Assembly (NCBI GenBank): GCA_965228445.1
Contig: OZ245813.1
Location: forward strand, 1,860,001 to 1,924,000
Direction: 5' to 3'
Source: Thalassobaculum sp965228445
GTDB lineage: Bacteria > Pseudomonadota > Alphaproteobacteria > Thalassobaculales > Thalassobaculaceae
DNA: 64,000 nucleotides
The notes below the pieces were generated by a model. It was not told the origin of the DNA and did not search any database. It worked only from the letters and a program-made list of their open reading frames with translations. Made by a program: the position numbers and the translations under genes. Below, in pieces: positions 27,278 to 36,224 of this stretch. Within the stretch, counting starts at the first letter, position 1. The number at the start of each line of letters is the position of its first letter.

Positions 27278-28588
27278 TCAGTTCAGAATGGTCTGCGGCA
27301 GCCAGGTGATCAGCTCCGGCCAGATCATGAACACGGCGACGGTGATGAAATCGGCGACCACGAACGGGCCCACGCCCCGGAAGACGCTGGAGATCGGGAT
27401 GTCCGGCCGGACGGCCGAGACCACGAAGCAGTTCAGGCCGATCGGCGGCGTCACCAGGCACACCTCCGCCATCTTCACGACGATGATGCCGAACCAGATC
27501 GAGTCGTAGCCCAGCGCCATCACCGCCGGGTAGACCACCGGCAGGGTCAGCAGCAGCATTCCGATGGCGTCCATGAACATGCCCAGGACGGCATAGGCCA
27601 GCAGGATGCAGACCATCACCACCCAGGGCTCGAACGGCAGCGAGACGATGAAGTTGGTGAAATGCTCCGGCAGGCCGGCAAAGCCGAGGAACCGCACGAA
27701 GATCAGCACGCCCCAGATCAGACTGAAGATCATGACCGTGAGCTTGGCGGTGTCGAGCAGGGACTCGCGCAGCGCCGGCCAGCGCATGCCCTTCGCCAGC
27801 GCCATCAGGAACACCACGAAGGCTCCCAGCGCCCCGGCCTCGGTCGGGGTCGCCCAGCCGAGATACATGGCGCTGAAGATGATGACGACCACGGCGATCA
27901 CCGGGAAGGTCCCGGGGACCGACTTGATCCGGTCGTTCCAGGTGTAGCCCTTGATCGCCGGGCCCACGGTGGGATCGACCTTGGCCCAGATCAGGATGAT
28001 GCCGACATAGATCAGCGCCGAGACGATGCCCGGAATGAAGCCGGCAAGCAGGAGCTGGCCGACCGATTCCTCGACGATGATCGCGTAGATCACCAGGATG
28101 GCGCTCGGCGGGATCAGCGTCGCCAGGGTACCGCCGGCGGCCACCACCCCGGCCGCGAGCCGCCTGGAATATCCGGCCGCCAGCATCTCCGGGATGGCGA
28201 CCCGGGAGAACACCGCCGCCGTCGCGGTCGAGGCGCCGGACACCGCCGCGAACCCGGCCGTCGCCATGACCGACGCGACGGCCAGCCCGCCGGGCATCCA
28301 GCCCAGCCACTTGCGCGACGCGTCGAACAGGGACTGGGTGATACCGGCATGGAAGGCCAGATAGCCGATCAGGATGAACATCGGCAGCACGGAGAGGGTG
28401 TAGGTCACCGACTTGGAGTGCGGAATGGTGCCGATCATGCCGGCCCCGGCATCCCAGCCGATCATCGCGACCAGCCCGACAAGGCCTACGATCGAGGCGG
28501 CGATGTAGACCCGGACGCCGATCAGCACCAGGACAAGCAGGGAGGCGACGCCGATGAAACCGATCGTGTCGTTGCTGAGTTCGGTCAT
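27278..28588 (-). CDS. dctM: TRAP transporter large permease (DctM)
   Basis: DctM is the ion-coupled transport subunit of tripartite ATP-independent periplasmic transporters. The 436-residue protein has about 12 membrane helices and typical blocks such as PMFILIGYLAF, AVSGASTATAAVFSRVAIPEM and the PPIGLNCFV motif near the C-terminus. It overlaps dctQ by 4 nt and is last in the dctPQM operon. The substrate is a small organic acid, not identifiable here. Confidence 0.92.
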   Translation of the reverse strand: MTELSNDTIGFIGVASLLVLVLIGVRVYIAASIVGLVGLVAMIGWDAGAGMIGTIPHSKSVTYTLSVLPMFILIGYLAFHAGITQSLFDASRKWLGWMPGGLAVASVMATAGFAAVSGASTATAAVFSRVAIPEMLAAGYSRRLAAGVVAAGGTLATLIPPSAILVIYAIIVEESVGQLLLAGFIPGIVSALIYVGIILIWAKVDPTVGPAIKGYTWNDRIKSVPGTFPVIAVVVIIFSAMYLGWATPTEAGALGAFVVFLMALAKGMRWPALRESLLDTAKLTVMIFSLIWGVLIFVRFLGFAGLPEHFTNFIVSLPFEPWVVMVCILLAYAVLGMFMDAIGMLLLTLPVVYPAVMALGYDSIWFGIIVVKMAEVCLVTPPIGLNCFVVSAVRPDIPISSVFRGVGPFVVADFITVAVFMIWPELITWLPQTILN

Positions 28589-29262
28589 TCGCCGATCCTC
28601 CGGTTGACGGTGTCTTGCGCCGGTTCGGAGGCCGCCGTTTCAAGGGCGCCGGCCTCCGACGCCTCTCCCTTGGCGAGTTCGCGCACGTCGGAGATCAGCG
28701 GCACCGCCACGGGGTCGGCGCTGCCGTCGACGGCTAGGCGGATGTAGCCGACCAGATTGACCAGCAGGCGCACGAAGAGCAGGGCGAAGGCGAAGGGGAT
28801 CAGCAGTTTCGACGGCCACCAGGGGATCTGCGCGTCGATCGTGGAGTCGCCGTACTCGTAGGCGCGCATCGCATGATCCCAGCCGTACCAGATCAGCACG
28901 GCGATCACGAACAGGCCCACGACCTGACCCGCCGCCTCGGCGATCCACAACGGTCGCCCCCGCAGCCGGCCGACGAACAGCTCCATGCGGACATGGCCGT
29001 TCATCCGCTCGCAATAGGCGATCGCGAGGAACGCGAAGACCGCGATCGACATCTCGATGGCGTCGATATAGCCGAAGATCGGCATGTTGAAGACGGTCCG
29101 GCCCACGATCTGGACGACGCCGACGAGCATCAATCCGAAGATGAACAGGCCGGAAGCGATGGCGGTCACCCGCTCGACGGCATGCAGCAGCCGGTCCACG
29201 CGGCTTATGGCGCGGCCGCCCGACGCTTCCTGTCCGGGCGTCAGAGTCATGGGTTCGGTCAT
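28585..29262 (-). CDS. dctQ: TRAP transporter small permease (DctQ)
   Basis: DctQ is the four-helix membrane partner of DctM. The 225-residue product has helices at about 32-53, 64-84, 103-123 and 147-168, with the conserved CERMNGHVRMELFVGRL segment between helices 2 and 3. Both soluble ends are longer than usual; the C-terminal 45 residues are polar and Ala/Glu-rich. It lies between dctP and dctM and overlaps dctM by 4 nt. Confidence 0.9.
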   Translation of the reverse strand: MTEPMTLTPGQEASGGRAISRVDRLLHAVERVTAIASGLFIFGLMLVGVVQIVGRTVFNMPIFGYIDAIEMSIAVFAFLAIAYCERMNGHVRMELFVGRLRGRPLWIAEAAGQVVGLFVIAVLIWYGWDHAMRAYEYGDSTIDAQIPWWPSKLLIPFAFALLFVRLLVNLVGYIRLAVDGSADPVAVPLISDVRELAKGEASEAGALETAASEPAQDTVNRRIGE

Positions 29263-29341
29263 GTCCTGATACCCCGCGATTGCGAAGGGAGAGAGGCTTC
29301 CGGGTCGGAAGATGCGGCAGGCGGATTCCCACCCAAGCGTC

Positions 29342-29368
29342 GAGGGCCGCGAACGCGGCGCGGCCCTC
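29342..29368 (-). terminator. Stem-loop between dctP and dctQ
   Basis: GAGGGCCGC (29342-29350) and GCGGCCCTC (29360-29368) form a 9-bp GC stem with a 9-nt loop. No T-tract follows on the minus strand. It is probably a partial terminator or 3'-stabilising hairpin that lets the binding protein be made in excess over the permease, as in many binding-protein operons. Confidence 0.55.
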
Positions 29369-29395
29369 TCCTAGTCATGGAGACGTTGGTACCCG

Positions 29396-30436
29396 CTACT
29401 TCGCGGAGGCTTTCTTGGCCTCGGACATGATCATGTCGATCAGGCCCTGAGCGTCGAACTTGTCCTTGTTCTCGGCCACCCACATGTCCCAGACCGGCTT
29501 GCCGGCGATCTGACGGAACTCCTCGAGCTGGGCGTCGGTGTAGACGATCTTCTCGAGCTTGGACTCGAACATCGGCAGGTTCTTCTTGTCGATGTCATGG
29601 TAGGCTTGGATCTGAACCTTGTACGCCTCGGCCTTCACGTCCATCAGCAGCTTCTGATACTGCTCGGGCAGCTCGGCAAAGGCGTTTTTGTTCAGAACCG
29701 TCCCGCACTCGGACGTGCCCGGCGACATGTTCGAGGTGAACCAGTCGCTGACTTCCTGGATCTGATAGGCGGCATGCGAGTAGGTGTACGGGAACGAGGC
29801 GGCGTCCATCGTGCCGCGCTCCATGCCGGTATAGACCTCGGTCGCCGGAACCGTGGTCAGCGTCGCGCCGAGCTGCTCCATCGCCGTGCCGACACCGCCG
29901 CCGGCCCGCACGCGCAGACCCTTCCAGCCGTCCAGCGTCTTCGGTGCCGGACCCTTGCCGAGGAACTCATACTGCGGCAGGAGTGCCGAAAAATACGGCA
30001 TGGCGTTCCAGTTCGCCATGTCGGCCACGAACGCATCGCTGGCCATCATCGCCTCGCGCACATGCATCGAGACCTCGAGGTCGCCGAGCGGCAGGAACGG
30101 CATGGTCAGCACCATCCAGGCGGGGTTCTTGCCCGGATGATAGAAATTGCAGAACTGGGCGGCCTGGAAGGCACCGAGCTTGATCCCGTCGAGGTTCTCG
30201 CGCGCCTTCGACAGCGCCTCGCCGTAATGGATCTTCAGGGTGAACTTGCCGTCGGTCTTCGCCGCGAGTTGTTCGGCGATAAATTCCGGGCCGACGGTGA
30301 AGGCGCGGGCCTTGCCCCAGGTCGACAGGTTCCAGGACACCTTCGGTCCTTCGACCTCGGCCGCCTGTGCCGCGCCTAGACCGAGCGCAAAGACTCCGGC
30401 CAGGGCCGAGACGCGCATGAACGCCTTAACTTTCAT
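29396..30436 (-). CDS. dctP: TRAP transporter substrate-binding protein (DctP)
   Basis: The periplasmic solute receptor of the TRAP system. The start is ATG 30436, with GGAGG 5 nt upstream; the frame continues 4 codons further without a better site. The 346-residue product has a signal peptide (basic MKVKAFMR, hydrophobic core, cleavage near AQA). A DctP domain follows with LKGLRVRAGG-like binding region (WKGLRVRAGGGVG); the conserved Arg there contacts substrate carboxylate in characterised DctPs. The 3' end is followed by a stem-loop before dctQ. Confidence 0.92.
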   Translation of the reverse strand: MKVKAFMRVSALAGVFALGLGAAQAAEVEGPKVSWNLSTWGKARAFTVGPEFIAEQLAAKTDGKFTLKIHYGEALSKARENLDGIKLGAFQAAQFCNFYHPGKNPAWMVLTMPFLPLGDLEVSMHVREAMMASDAFVADMANWNAMPYFSALLPQYEFLGKGPAPKTLDGWKGLRVRAGGGVGTAMEQLGATLTTVPATEVYTGMERGTMDAASFPYTYSHAAYQIQEVSDWFTSNMSPGTSECGTVLNKNAFAELPEQYQKLLMDVKAEAYKVQIQAYHDIDKKNLPMFESKLEKIVYTDAQLEEFRQIAGKPVWDMWVAENKDKFDAQGLIDMIMSEAKKASAK

Positions 30437-30573
30437 GACTTCCTCCACTGTTTAAGTCGCTTTGGCACCGGTTGACCGGCTTGTTCGCGACATTATCTGC
30501 ACCGTGACCCGGTGCTTATCGGTGTTTGCTCGGATCGGTCAGGCAGGAAAGCCCCCAAACCAACGCGAGCCAG

Positions 30574-30606
30574 TTGAATACAAAACCCACCCCACTTTGC
30601 ATACAA
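30574..30606 (-). promoter_or_regulatory. Paired TTGTATNCAA repeats upstream of dctP
   Basis: On the + strand TTGAATACAA (30574-30583) and TTGCATACAA (30597-30606) are direct repeats 23 bp apart; on the dctP strand they read TTGTATTCAA and TTGTATGCAA. Each resembles the TTGTATACAA-type site of FadR-subfamily GntR regulators. They lie about 140-170 bp before dctP and behind the dehydrogenase gene. No GntR gene is in the window. Confidence 0.45.
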
Positions 30607-30639
30607 TTTTCGGTGAGGGAGGGCCGGTCATCCGATCGT

Positions 30640-31512
30640 CTAGGCCGGCTCGCCGGTGAACAGCTTCAAAACGGCGATGCCGTCCTCCTGCTCGTGGCCG
30701 CGGGCCGCCATGAGACGGAACAGCTCGGCCGCCTGGGTCGACATCGGGACCGCAGCCTTCAGGTCGTGCGCCAGGTCGTGGACCATGTCGAGATCCTTCA
30801 GCACCTGCCGCAGGTACCCCGCCGGCGCGTAGTCGCGGGCCATCATCCGCGGCCACATCGCCGCCATCAGGTTGGAGCCGGCATAGCCGGTCTCCAGGGC
30901 GGCCTGCAGCTTGGAGGTATCCACCCCGCCGCGCTCGGCTAGGTTCAGCGCCTCCGCCAGCACCACGAAATTGGTCAGCACGCAGACCTGGTTGACCATC
31001 TTCGTCACCTGCCCGGCGCCGACCGGGCCGAGATGCACCAGGCTGCCCGCCAGCCCGTCGAGCACCGGCCGTGCGCGGGCCACATCGGCGTCGTCGCCGC
31101 CCATCATGATCGCCAGCTTGCCGTCCCGGGCGGCCGGCGGACCGCCGGAGACCGGGGCGTCGATCCATCCGGCACCGCGCTCGGCCTTCAGGCGCCCGGC
31201 CATCGTCCTGGTCCGGGCCACCACCGTGGTGGAGAAGTCCACCAGGACCGCCGCCTCGGACATCGCCCCCGCCGCGCCGTCCGCGCCGAACAGGCCGGCT
31301 TCCAGATCGTCGGTGGTGGTCACGCAGGTCATGACGAGATCGGCGCCCGCCGAAGCCGCCGCCGGCGTCTCCGCCGGCTCGACACCCCAGGAGGCCGCCG
31401 CCAGCCGCCGTTCCGCCACGGGATCGAACCCGGTTACCGCATGTCCGAGATCGACGAGCCGACGGGTGAACCCCTCGCCCATGAGACCGAGGCCGAGGAA
31501 GGCGATGCGCAT
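30640..31512 (-). CDS. NAD(P)-dependent beta-hydroxyacid dehydrogenase
   Basis: A 290-residue member of the 3-hydroxyisobutyrate / tartronate semialdehyde / 6-phosphogluconate-like dehydrogenases. The Rossmann motif GLGLMG is at 7-12, the substrate segment DAPVSGG near 118, and the catalytic lysine in GAGQVTKMVNQ near 170. Substrate is not determined by sequence. It is about 200 nt upstream of dctP on the same strand, so it may oxidise a hydroxyacid imported by the TRAP system; this is inference from proximity. Confidence 0.85.
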   Translation of the reverse strand: MRIAFLGLGLMGEGFTRRLVDLGHAVTGFDPVAERRLAAASWGVEPAETPAAASAGADLVMTCVTTTDDLEAGLFGADGAAGAMSEAAVLVDFSTTVVARTRTMAGRLKAERGAGWIDAPVSGGPPAARDGKLAIMMGGDDADVARARPVLDGLAGSLVHLGPVGAGQVTKMVNQVCVLTNFVVLAEALNLAERGGVDTSKLQAALETGYAGSNLMAAMWPRMMARDYAPAGYLRQVLKDLDMVHDLAHDLKAAVPMSTQAAELFRLMAARGHEQEDGIAVLKLFTGEPA

Positions 31513-31538
31513 GGGGTATCCTCCGTCGAAAGCGGGGC

Positions 31539-32504
31539 TCAGTGCAGCTGCGGCCCCTTCAGAAGCTGGCCCCGGGCGACCGAGGCGATGGTAAGGTCGA
31601 GCCGCTCGCCCTCGCGCACCACGGTGATCGGGATATCGGCGCCGGCCGGGCCGACCGACCAGACCCGGCGGAACATCTCGGCGAGGGTGGAGACCCGCTT
31701 GCCGTCGACCTTCTCCACGATGTCGCCGACCTGCACGTCGGCCATTTCCGACGGGCCGTCATCGGCGAGGCCGGCGACGACCAGCCGCTCCTCGACCTCG
31801 GTGCAGTACATGCCGAGCCACGGCCGCGGGATCCGGCCCGCCGTGCCGCTGGTCAGCATGGTCTCGTAGATCGGTTTGATCAGGTCGATCGGCACGATCA
31901 TGTTGCCGTCGATCGGCGTCTCGTCGCCGTGGCTCTGCTGGATGAACAGCGAGCCGATGCCGACCAGCCGGCCGTCCTGGTCGAACATGCCGGTGCCGCC
32001 CCAGTTCGGATGGGCCGGCGCGGTGAAGATCGCCTCGTCCAGCAGATATTCCCAGTAGCCGGCGAACTCGCGCACCGCGATGACCCGGGCATTGATCGCC
32101 GACCGGCGGCCGCCGTGACCGACGACGATGACCGAATCGCCCTCGAGCACGTTGGACGACACGCCCATCTCGACTGCCGGCAGATTGGCCCGGCCCAGGG
32201 TCTGGATCAGCCCGAGCCCGGTCTCCTGGTCGTAGGCCAGCACCGTGCCGGGAAAGGCCCGGCCCTGGTTGTCGGTGATCCAGATTGTCTCGGCCTCGGT
32301 GACCAGATAGCCGATGGTCAACACCAGCCCGTCGCTGCGGATCACCACGCCGTTGCCGGAGCGCTCGGTGCCGAGGACCGAGGCGGTGAAGGCGTCTTCG
32401 GGGATGTGGCAGCGGACGCCGACCACCGCGGAGAGGATGTGGTTCAGGTCAAAGCCCAGATGCTCCTGGCGGGGATGTTCGGGCTGTGGCGCTTCCTCGG
32501 GCAT
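31539..32504 (-). CDS. HtrA-like trypsin-fold protein with PDZ domain, catalytic triad absent
   Basis: A 321-residue protein of S1C/DegP architecture: trypsin-like fold (about 25-205) then one PDZ domain (about 215-310). All three catalytic positions appear replaced. The His motif normally reading TAAH is TIGY (Tyr66); the Asp motif normally TDLAVL is TGLGLI (Gly96); the Ser motif GNSGGP is PNWGGT (Trp168). It has no signal peptide, so it is probably cytoplasmic. I infer a binding or scaffold role rather than proteolysis. The gene lies 26 nt upstream of the dehydrogenase on the same strand and is divergent from an epimerase. Confidence 0.8.
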   Translation of the reverse strand: MPEEAPQPEHPRQEHLGFDLNHILSAVVGVRCHIPEDAFTASVLGTERSGNGVVIRSDGLVLTIGYLVTEAETIWITDNQGRAFPGTVLAYDQETGLGLIQTLGRANLPAVEMGVSSNVLEGDSVIVVGHGGRRSAINARVIAVREFAGYWEYLLDEAIFTAPAHPNWGGTGMFDQDGRLVGIGSLFIQQSHGDETPIDGNMIVPIDLIKPIYETMLTSGTAGRIPRPWLGMYCTEVEERLVVAGLADDGPSEMADVQVGDIVEKVDGKRVSTLAEMFRRVWSVGPAGADIPITVVREGERLDLTIASVARGQLLKGPQLH

Positions 32505-32650
32505 GTCTCATCCGTGTTGGGTGATGCTGTCGGCCGTCAATCTAACACGCATTGTGCACATTTCAGCCCGGCCGTGACGGTTGCCTATTTCACGCATGCC
32601 GATACGGTCTAGTCTTGCCGAGACGGCAATCCGGACGGGAAGAACTCACC

Positions 32651-33580
32651 GTGGCGAAGAACAGCGTACTGATCACCGGCGGCAGCGGGCGCCTCGGGAA
32701 ATTCGTCGTCGACGCGATGCTCGTCGATCACCGGGTCGAGGTGCTCGACGTCAGCGCCCCGACCCAGGACGTGGTCTACCGCGAGGTCGATATCCGCGAC
32801 ATCGCGGCGGTGCGCAGCGCGGTGCGCGGCCACGAACGGATCATCCACCTCGCCGGGATCGACGACGGGGTCGATGTGCCCGACCACACCTATTTCGAGG
32901 TCAACGTCCAGGGCACCTGGAACCTTCTGCGCGCGGCCGAGGAGGAGGGCGTGCAGAAGGTGGTGGTCGCCTCCTCCGCGGCGTCCTACGGCTTCAACAC
33001 CGGCGATGCGCCCGACTATCTGCCGGTGGACGAAGCCCATGCCCAGCGCCCGCGGCGGACATACGACCTGACCAAGCAGCTCATGGAGCGCACGGCGGAG
33101 AGCTTCGCGCGGCGCCATGCGGCCACCGGCCGGGGCATCGCCTCCATCGTCTGCCTGCGTCCCACCCTGGTCGCCCGCCTGGTGAAGGTGCCGCAGATGC
33201 TGGCGGAGCTGGCGACCCTGTCGGCCGAGGACGGCAATCCCGGCATCGTCGTCGACGCCCCGCGCTACGGCGACCTGCCGGGCCTGCGGACCTACGTGAC
33301 CTCCCGCGATGCCGCCGCCGCCTTCCGGGCCGCCTTGCTGGCCGACACCGCACCCTATTCTGTCTATCTGATCGCCGCCCGGGACACGCTCGGCGGGATC
33401 GATACCCTGGAGTTTCTCGCCCGGGCCAAGGGCATGCACCCGCCGCTCTACGACGAAGGCTGGTTCAGCCGCGCCGACGGCAGCCCGTTCGACACGCGGG
33501 CGGCCGAGCGGGATCTGGGATGGATCGCGCAGGACGACTGGCCCGCGGTGATCCGCAGCGCGACCGGACCCGCCTCGTGA
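32651..33580 (+). CDS. NAD-dependent epimerase/dehydratase family protein
   Basis: A 309-residue extended short-chain dehydrogenase. GTG 32651 follows a GGGAAGAA ribosome site and gives a product starting just before the NAD-binding GGSGRLGK motif (9-16 or so). The catalytic triad area shows Ser in ASSAASYG and YDLTKQLME, that is YxxxK. Family members act on nucleotide sugars or related hydroxy compounds; no substrate can be assigned. It is followed after 76 nt by a glycosyltransferase-like gene, which may suggest a sugar role. Confidence 0.8.
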   Translation: MAKNSVLITGGSGRLGKFVVDAMLVDHRVEVLDVSAPTQDVVYREVDIRDIAAVRSAVRGHERIIHLAGIDDGVDVPDHTYFEVNVQGTWNLLRAAEEEGVQKVVVASSAASYGFNTGDAPDYLPVDEAHAQRPRRTYDLTKQLMERTAESFARRHAATGRGIASIVCLRPTLVARLVKVPQMLAELATLSAEDGNPGIVVDAPRYGDLPGLRTYVTSRDAAAAFRAALLADTAPYSVYLIAARDTLGGIDTLEFLARAKGMHPPLYDEGWFSRADGSPFDTRAAERDLGWIAQDDWPAVIRSATGPAS

Positions 33581-33656
33581 CCCGGCGGCGGGTCAGAGAA
33601 CGGGACGTGCCGCAGCCCGCACCGGTCCCGCGAAGTGCACACCCGGCAGGTCGGCC

Positions 33657-34895
33657 ATGAGCGGCCCGGACGAGCTGACGCCGCCGCCCCTGTCGGCGGA
33701 GGCAATCGGGACAGCGGCGCGGGAGGTGGTGACGCTGGCCGCCCCGCACATGGCCCCGGGCGGAAAGACGCTCGTCTACATCCTGCCGCAATCGGCGCGG
33801 ATCGGTCATTTCGGCCTCGAGACCCAGATCATCGCCACGCTGTTCGAGGACGCCTACGACCGCATCCTGATCATCACCGACCTGATGTCCTGGCCGGGGA
33901 CGAACCCCTGGATCCGGTTCTGCACCAGCCCGAAGATCCGATTTCTGGAAGTCGACAATTTCGACATCCTCCTGCTCGGCAAGATGGATGCCGGTCTGCA
34001 TCACATCGGACAGCTCGACTGCCTGTTCTCCAGCCCGCGCAGCATCATCATCCGGTTCTACCGCCATATTCTGGCGGGCGGGGCGGTCAAGCCGCTGATG
34101 CTTCCGGACGAGGCGGAGACCATCGCCCGCGACACCCTGAGCGCCCGCGGGATCGATCCCGACGCCCCGTTCGTGTTCTTCCACAACCGCACGCTCTCCT
34201 ATGGAAAGGGCATGGACTACCACGCCTACCGGACCGCGACGGTCAAGGCGTACGAACCCTCGATCCGGCGGCTGATCGACGCGGGCTATCGGGTGATCCG
34301 GATCGGCGAGCCCGGGCTGGACACGCTGGGCCTCCCGGCGGATGCCTACGTCAACATTCCGGACTGGGAGGGGGTCGACCGCGCGGTGGATCTGTTCGTG
34401 CTCGCCCGCAATGCCTTCGGCGTGGCGCAGAATTCCGGCCCGATCTGGGTGGCGGCCGCCTTCGGCCGGCCGGTGCTGCGGACCAATGCTCCGATCGAAC
34501 ACCTGAACATGCCGTACAATGACGATCTGACGCTGTTCAAGCACTACCACGTCGCCGGGTCGGCCGAGCCCATGCGCTACCGCCAGGTCCTGGACGCCGG
34601 TATCCCCGCGATGCTCTTCAGCGAAGACATTACCGGGGCGGGATACCAGGTGGTGGAGAACACCGCGGAGGAACTGCTGGCCGCGACCGGGGAGATGCTG
34701 GGGCGCATGGCCGGCACCTGGCAGCGCGATGCCGAGACCGATGCCCGGTTCCAGGCGCTCGGGGCCGCATACGAGGCCCGGCTCCAGGCCGACCCCGTCA
34801 TGCAGGACAAGACCCTGGCGTTCTACGGATACGCCCATCCGTTCGGATCGCTCGCCCGGGTCACGCTGGAGACGCAACCCGGGTTTCTCGATTGA
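33657..34895 (+). CDS. TIGR04372-type putative glycosyltransferase
   Basis: A 412-residue soluble protein that resembles the TIGR04372 family, GT-B-like proteins found with surface polysaccharide or glycoprotein genes. Supporting features are the N-terminal GHFGLETQI segment, the central VFFHNRTLSYGKGMDYHAYR block and the donor-region-like AQNSGPIWVAAAFGRPVLRTNAP. The family is computationally defined and has no clear biochemistry. A chemoreceptor gene is convergent 15 nt after it. Confidence 0.65.
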   Translation: MSGPDELTPPPLSAEAIGTAAREVVTLAAPHMAPGGKTLVYILPQSARIGHFGLETQIIATLFEDAYDRILIITDLMSWPGTNPWIRFCTSPKIRFLEVDNFDILLLGKMDAGLHHIGQLDCLFSSPRSIIIRFYRHILAGGAVKPLMLPDEAETIARDTLSARGIDPDAPFVFFHNRTLSYGKGMDYHAYRTATVKAYEPSIRRLIDAGYRVIRIGEPGLDTLGLPADAYVNIPDWEGVDRAVDLFVLARNAFGVAQNSGPIWVAAAFGRPVLRTNAPIEHLNMPYNDDLTLFKHYHVAGSAEPMRYRQVLDAGIPAMLFSEDITGAGYQVVENTAEELLAATGEMLGRMAGTWQRDAETDARFQALGAAYEARLQADPVMQDKTLAFYGYAHPFGSLARVTLETQPGFLD

Positions 34896-34910
34896 CCCTC
34901 CAGCCGGCGG

Positions 34911-36224
34911 TCAGGACGAGCGCCGGGCCACCGACAGGAAGTCCTGAACCTCGCTGCGCAGGGTTCTGGCCTGATCCGCCAGCTCGGTCGACGCTGTGCT
35001 GAGCTGAGCGGCGGCCCCGTCGGTCTCGCGGGCGGCACGGGCCACGCTCTCGGTGCTGCGAGCGACCTCGCGCGTTCCGGCCGAGGCTTCCTGGACGTTG
35101 CGCGAGATCTCGTTGGTCGCCGCCGACTGCTGCTCGACCGCCGCCGCGATGGACCCGGTCACCGAGGACACCTCGGCGATCGACGACACGATGGTCTGGA
35201 TCGCCGCGACCACATCGGCCGTCGCCGAGCGGATCGACCCGACCTGCTCCTGAATGCGCAGGGTGGCGTTCGAGGTCTCGTTGGCCAGCGACTTCACCTC
35301 GCTGGCGACCACGGCGAAGCCCTTGCCCGCATCGCCGGCGCGGGCCGCTTCGATGGTGGCGTTCAGGGCCAGCAGGTTGGTCTGCTCGGCGATCTCTGTG
35401 ATCAGCGAGCCGACGGTACCGATTTCCTCGGCCGCCTGGGACAAGGTGCCGACCAGCCGATCCGCCGCCTCCGCCTCCTTGCTTGCCGCGACGGTGACGC
35501 GGCTGCCGTCCTGCACCTGCCGGCTGATCTCCATGATTGAGGCCGACAGCTCTTCCGCCGCCGACGCCACGGTCTCCACGTTGCTCGAGGCCTCCTCCGT
35601 CGCCGCCGACACGCCGGCGACCTGGCGGGTCGTCTCGCCGGCCTGATGCTTGAGCTGCCCGGAGGTCGTCTGCAGGGTCTCCGCCGCGGCCGACACGCCG
35701 TCGACCACCGACCAGACCGTGCCCTCGAAACGGTCGGTCAGTTCGGCGAAGGCCTCCAGACGGGCGCCCATGCTGGCGGTGGCATCGTTGATCTTTCCCG
35801 CATTGCGCAGGTACAGGCCGCTCAGCCCTTCCGGACGGATATGGCGGTAGAACTTGCCCTGCTCCACGGCTTGCATGGCGGCCCCGGCCTCGCGCACGAA
35901 GGCGTCGGAGGTGTCCACCATGGCGTTGATCGAGCGCAGCATCCGCCCCAAGGCGCCGGCCTCGTCGATCAGCACCAGGCGCTGCTCGAAATCGCCCTTG
36001 GCGACGCCGGAGGCCACGGCCGCCGCACGGTCGACCCAACGCTGGATCCGGGTCAGACGGAGAAAGGCCAGGACCGCAGCGACCGCCGCCAGAGCCGCAC
36101 AGACAGAGGCCGCCATATCGGCATACGCAAGCGGCAGAGCCGGCAGGACCGCGCCGGCCAGGCCGGTCACGACGGCGACGCCGAGGGCCGTCTTCGCCCT
36201 AGAGAGAGAGCACGAACCGGTCAT
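34911..36224 (-). CDS. Methyl-accepting chemotaxis protein without periplasmic sensor
   Basis: A 437-residue chemoreceptor. ATG 36224 has a near-perfect AAGGAGG ribosome site. Two close membrane helices (about 11-30 and 33-53) leave almost no periplasmic loop. A HAMP-like region (about 55-150) and the cytoplasmic signalling domain with the tip EQTNLLALNATIEAARAGD follow. There is no C-terminal CheR pentapeptide. With no sensor domain of its own, it probably takes input from the PAS protein encoded just upstream, whose 3' end overlaps it by 26 nt. Confidence 0.9.
   Translation of the reverse strand: MTGSCSLSRAKTALGVAVVTGLAGAVLPALPLAYADMAASVCAALAAVAAVLAFLRLTRIQRWVDRAAAVASGVAKGDFEQRLVLIDEAGALGRMLRSINAMVDTSDAFVREAGAAMQAVEQGKFYRHIRPEGLSGLYLRNAGKINDATASMGARLEAFAELTDRFEGTVWSVVDGVSAAAETLQTTSGQLKHQAGETTRQVAGVSAATEEASSNVETVASAAEELSASIMEISRQVQDGSRVTVAASKEAEAADRLVGTLSQAAEEIGTVGSLITEIAEQTNLLALNATIEAARAGDAGKGFAVVASEVKSLANETSNATLRIQEQVGSIRSATADVVAAIQTIVSSIAEVSSVTGSIAAAVEQQSAATNEISRNVQEASAGTREVARSTESVARAARETDGAAAQLSTASTELADQARTLRSEVQDFLSVARRSS

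Noticed and set aside
30499..30515. Hairpin GCACCG/CGGTGC before dctP as terminator
   Set aside because: The stem is only 6 bp without a T-tract, and it lies in the dctP leader.
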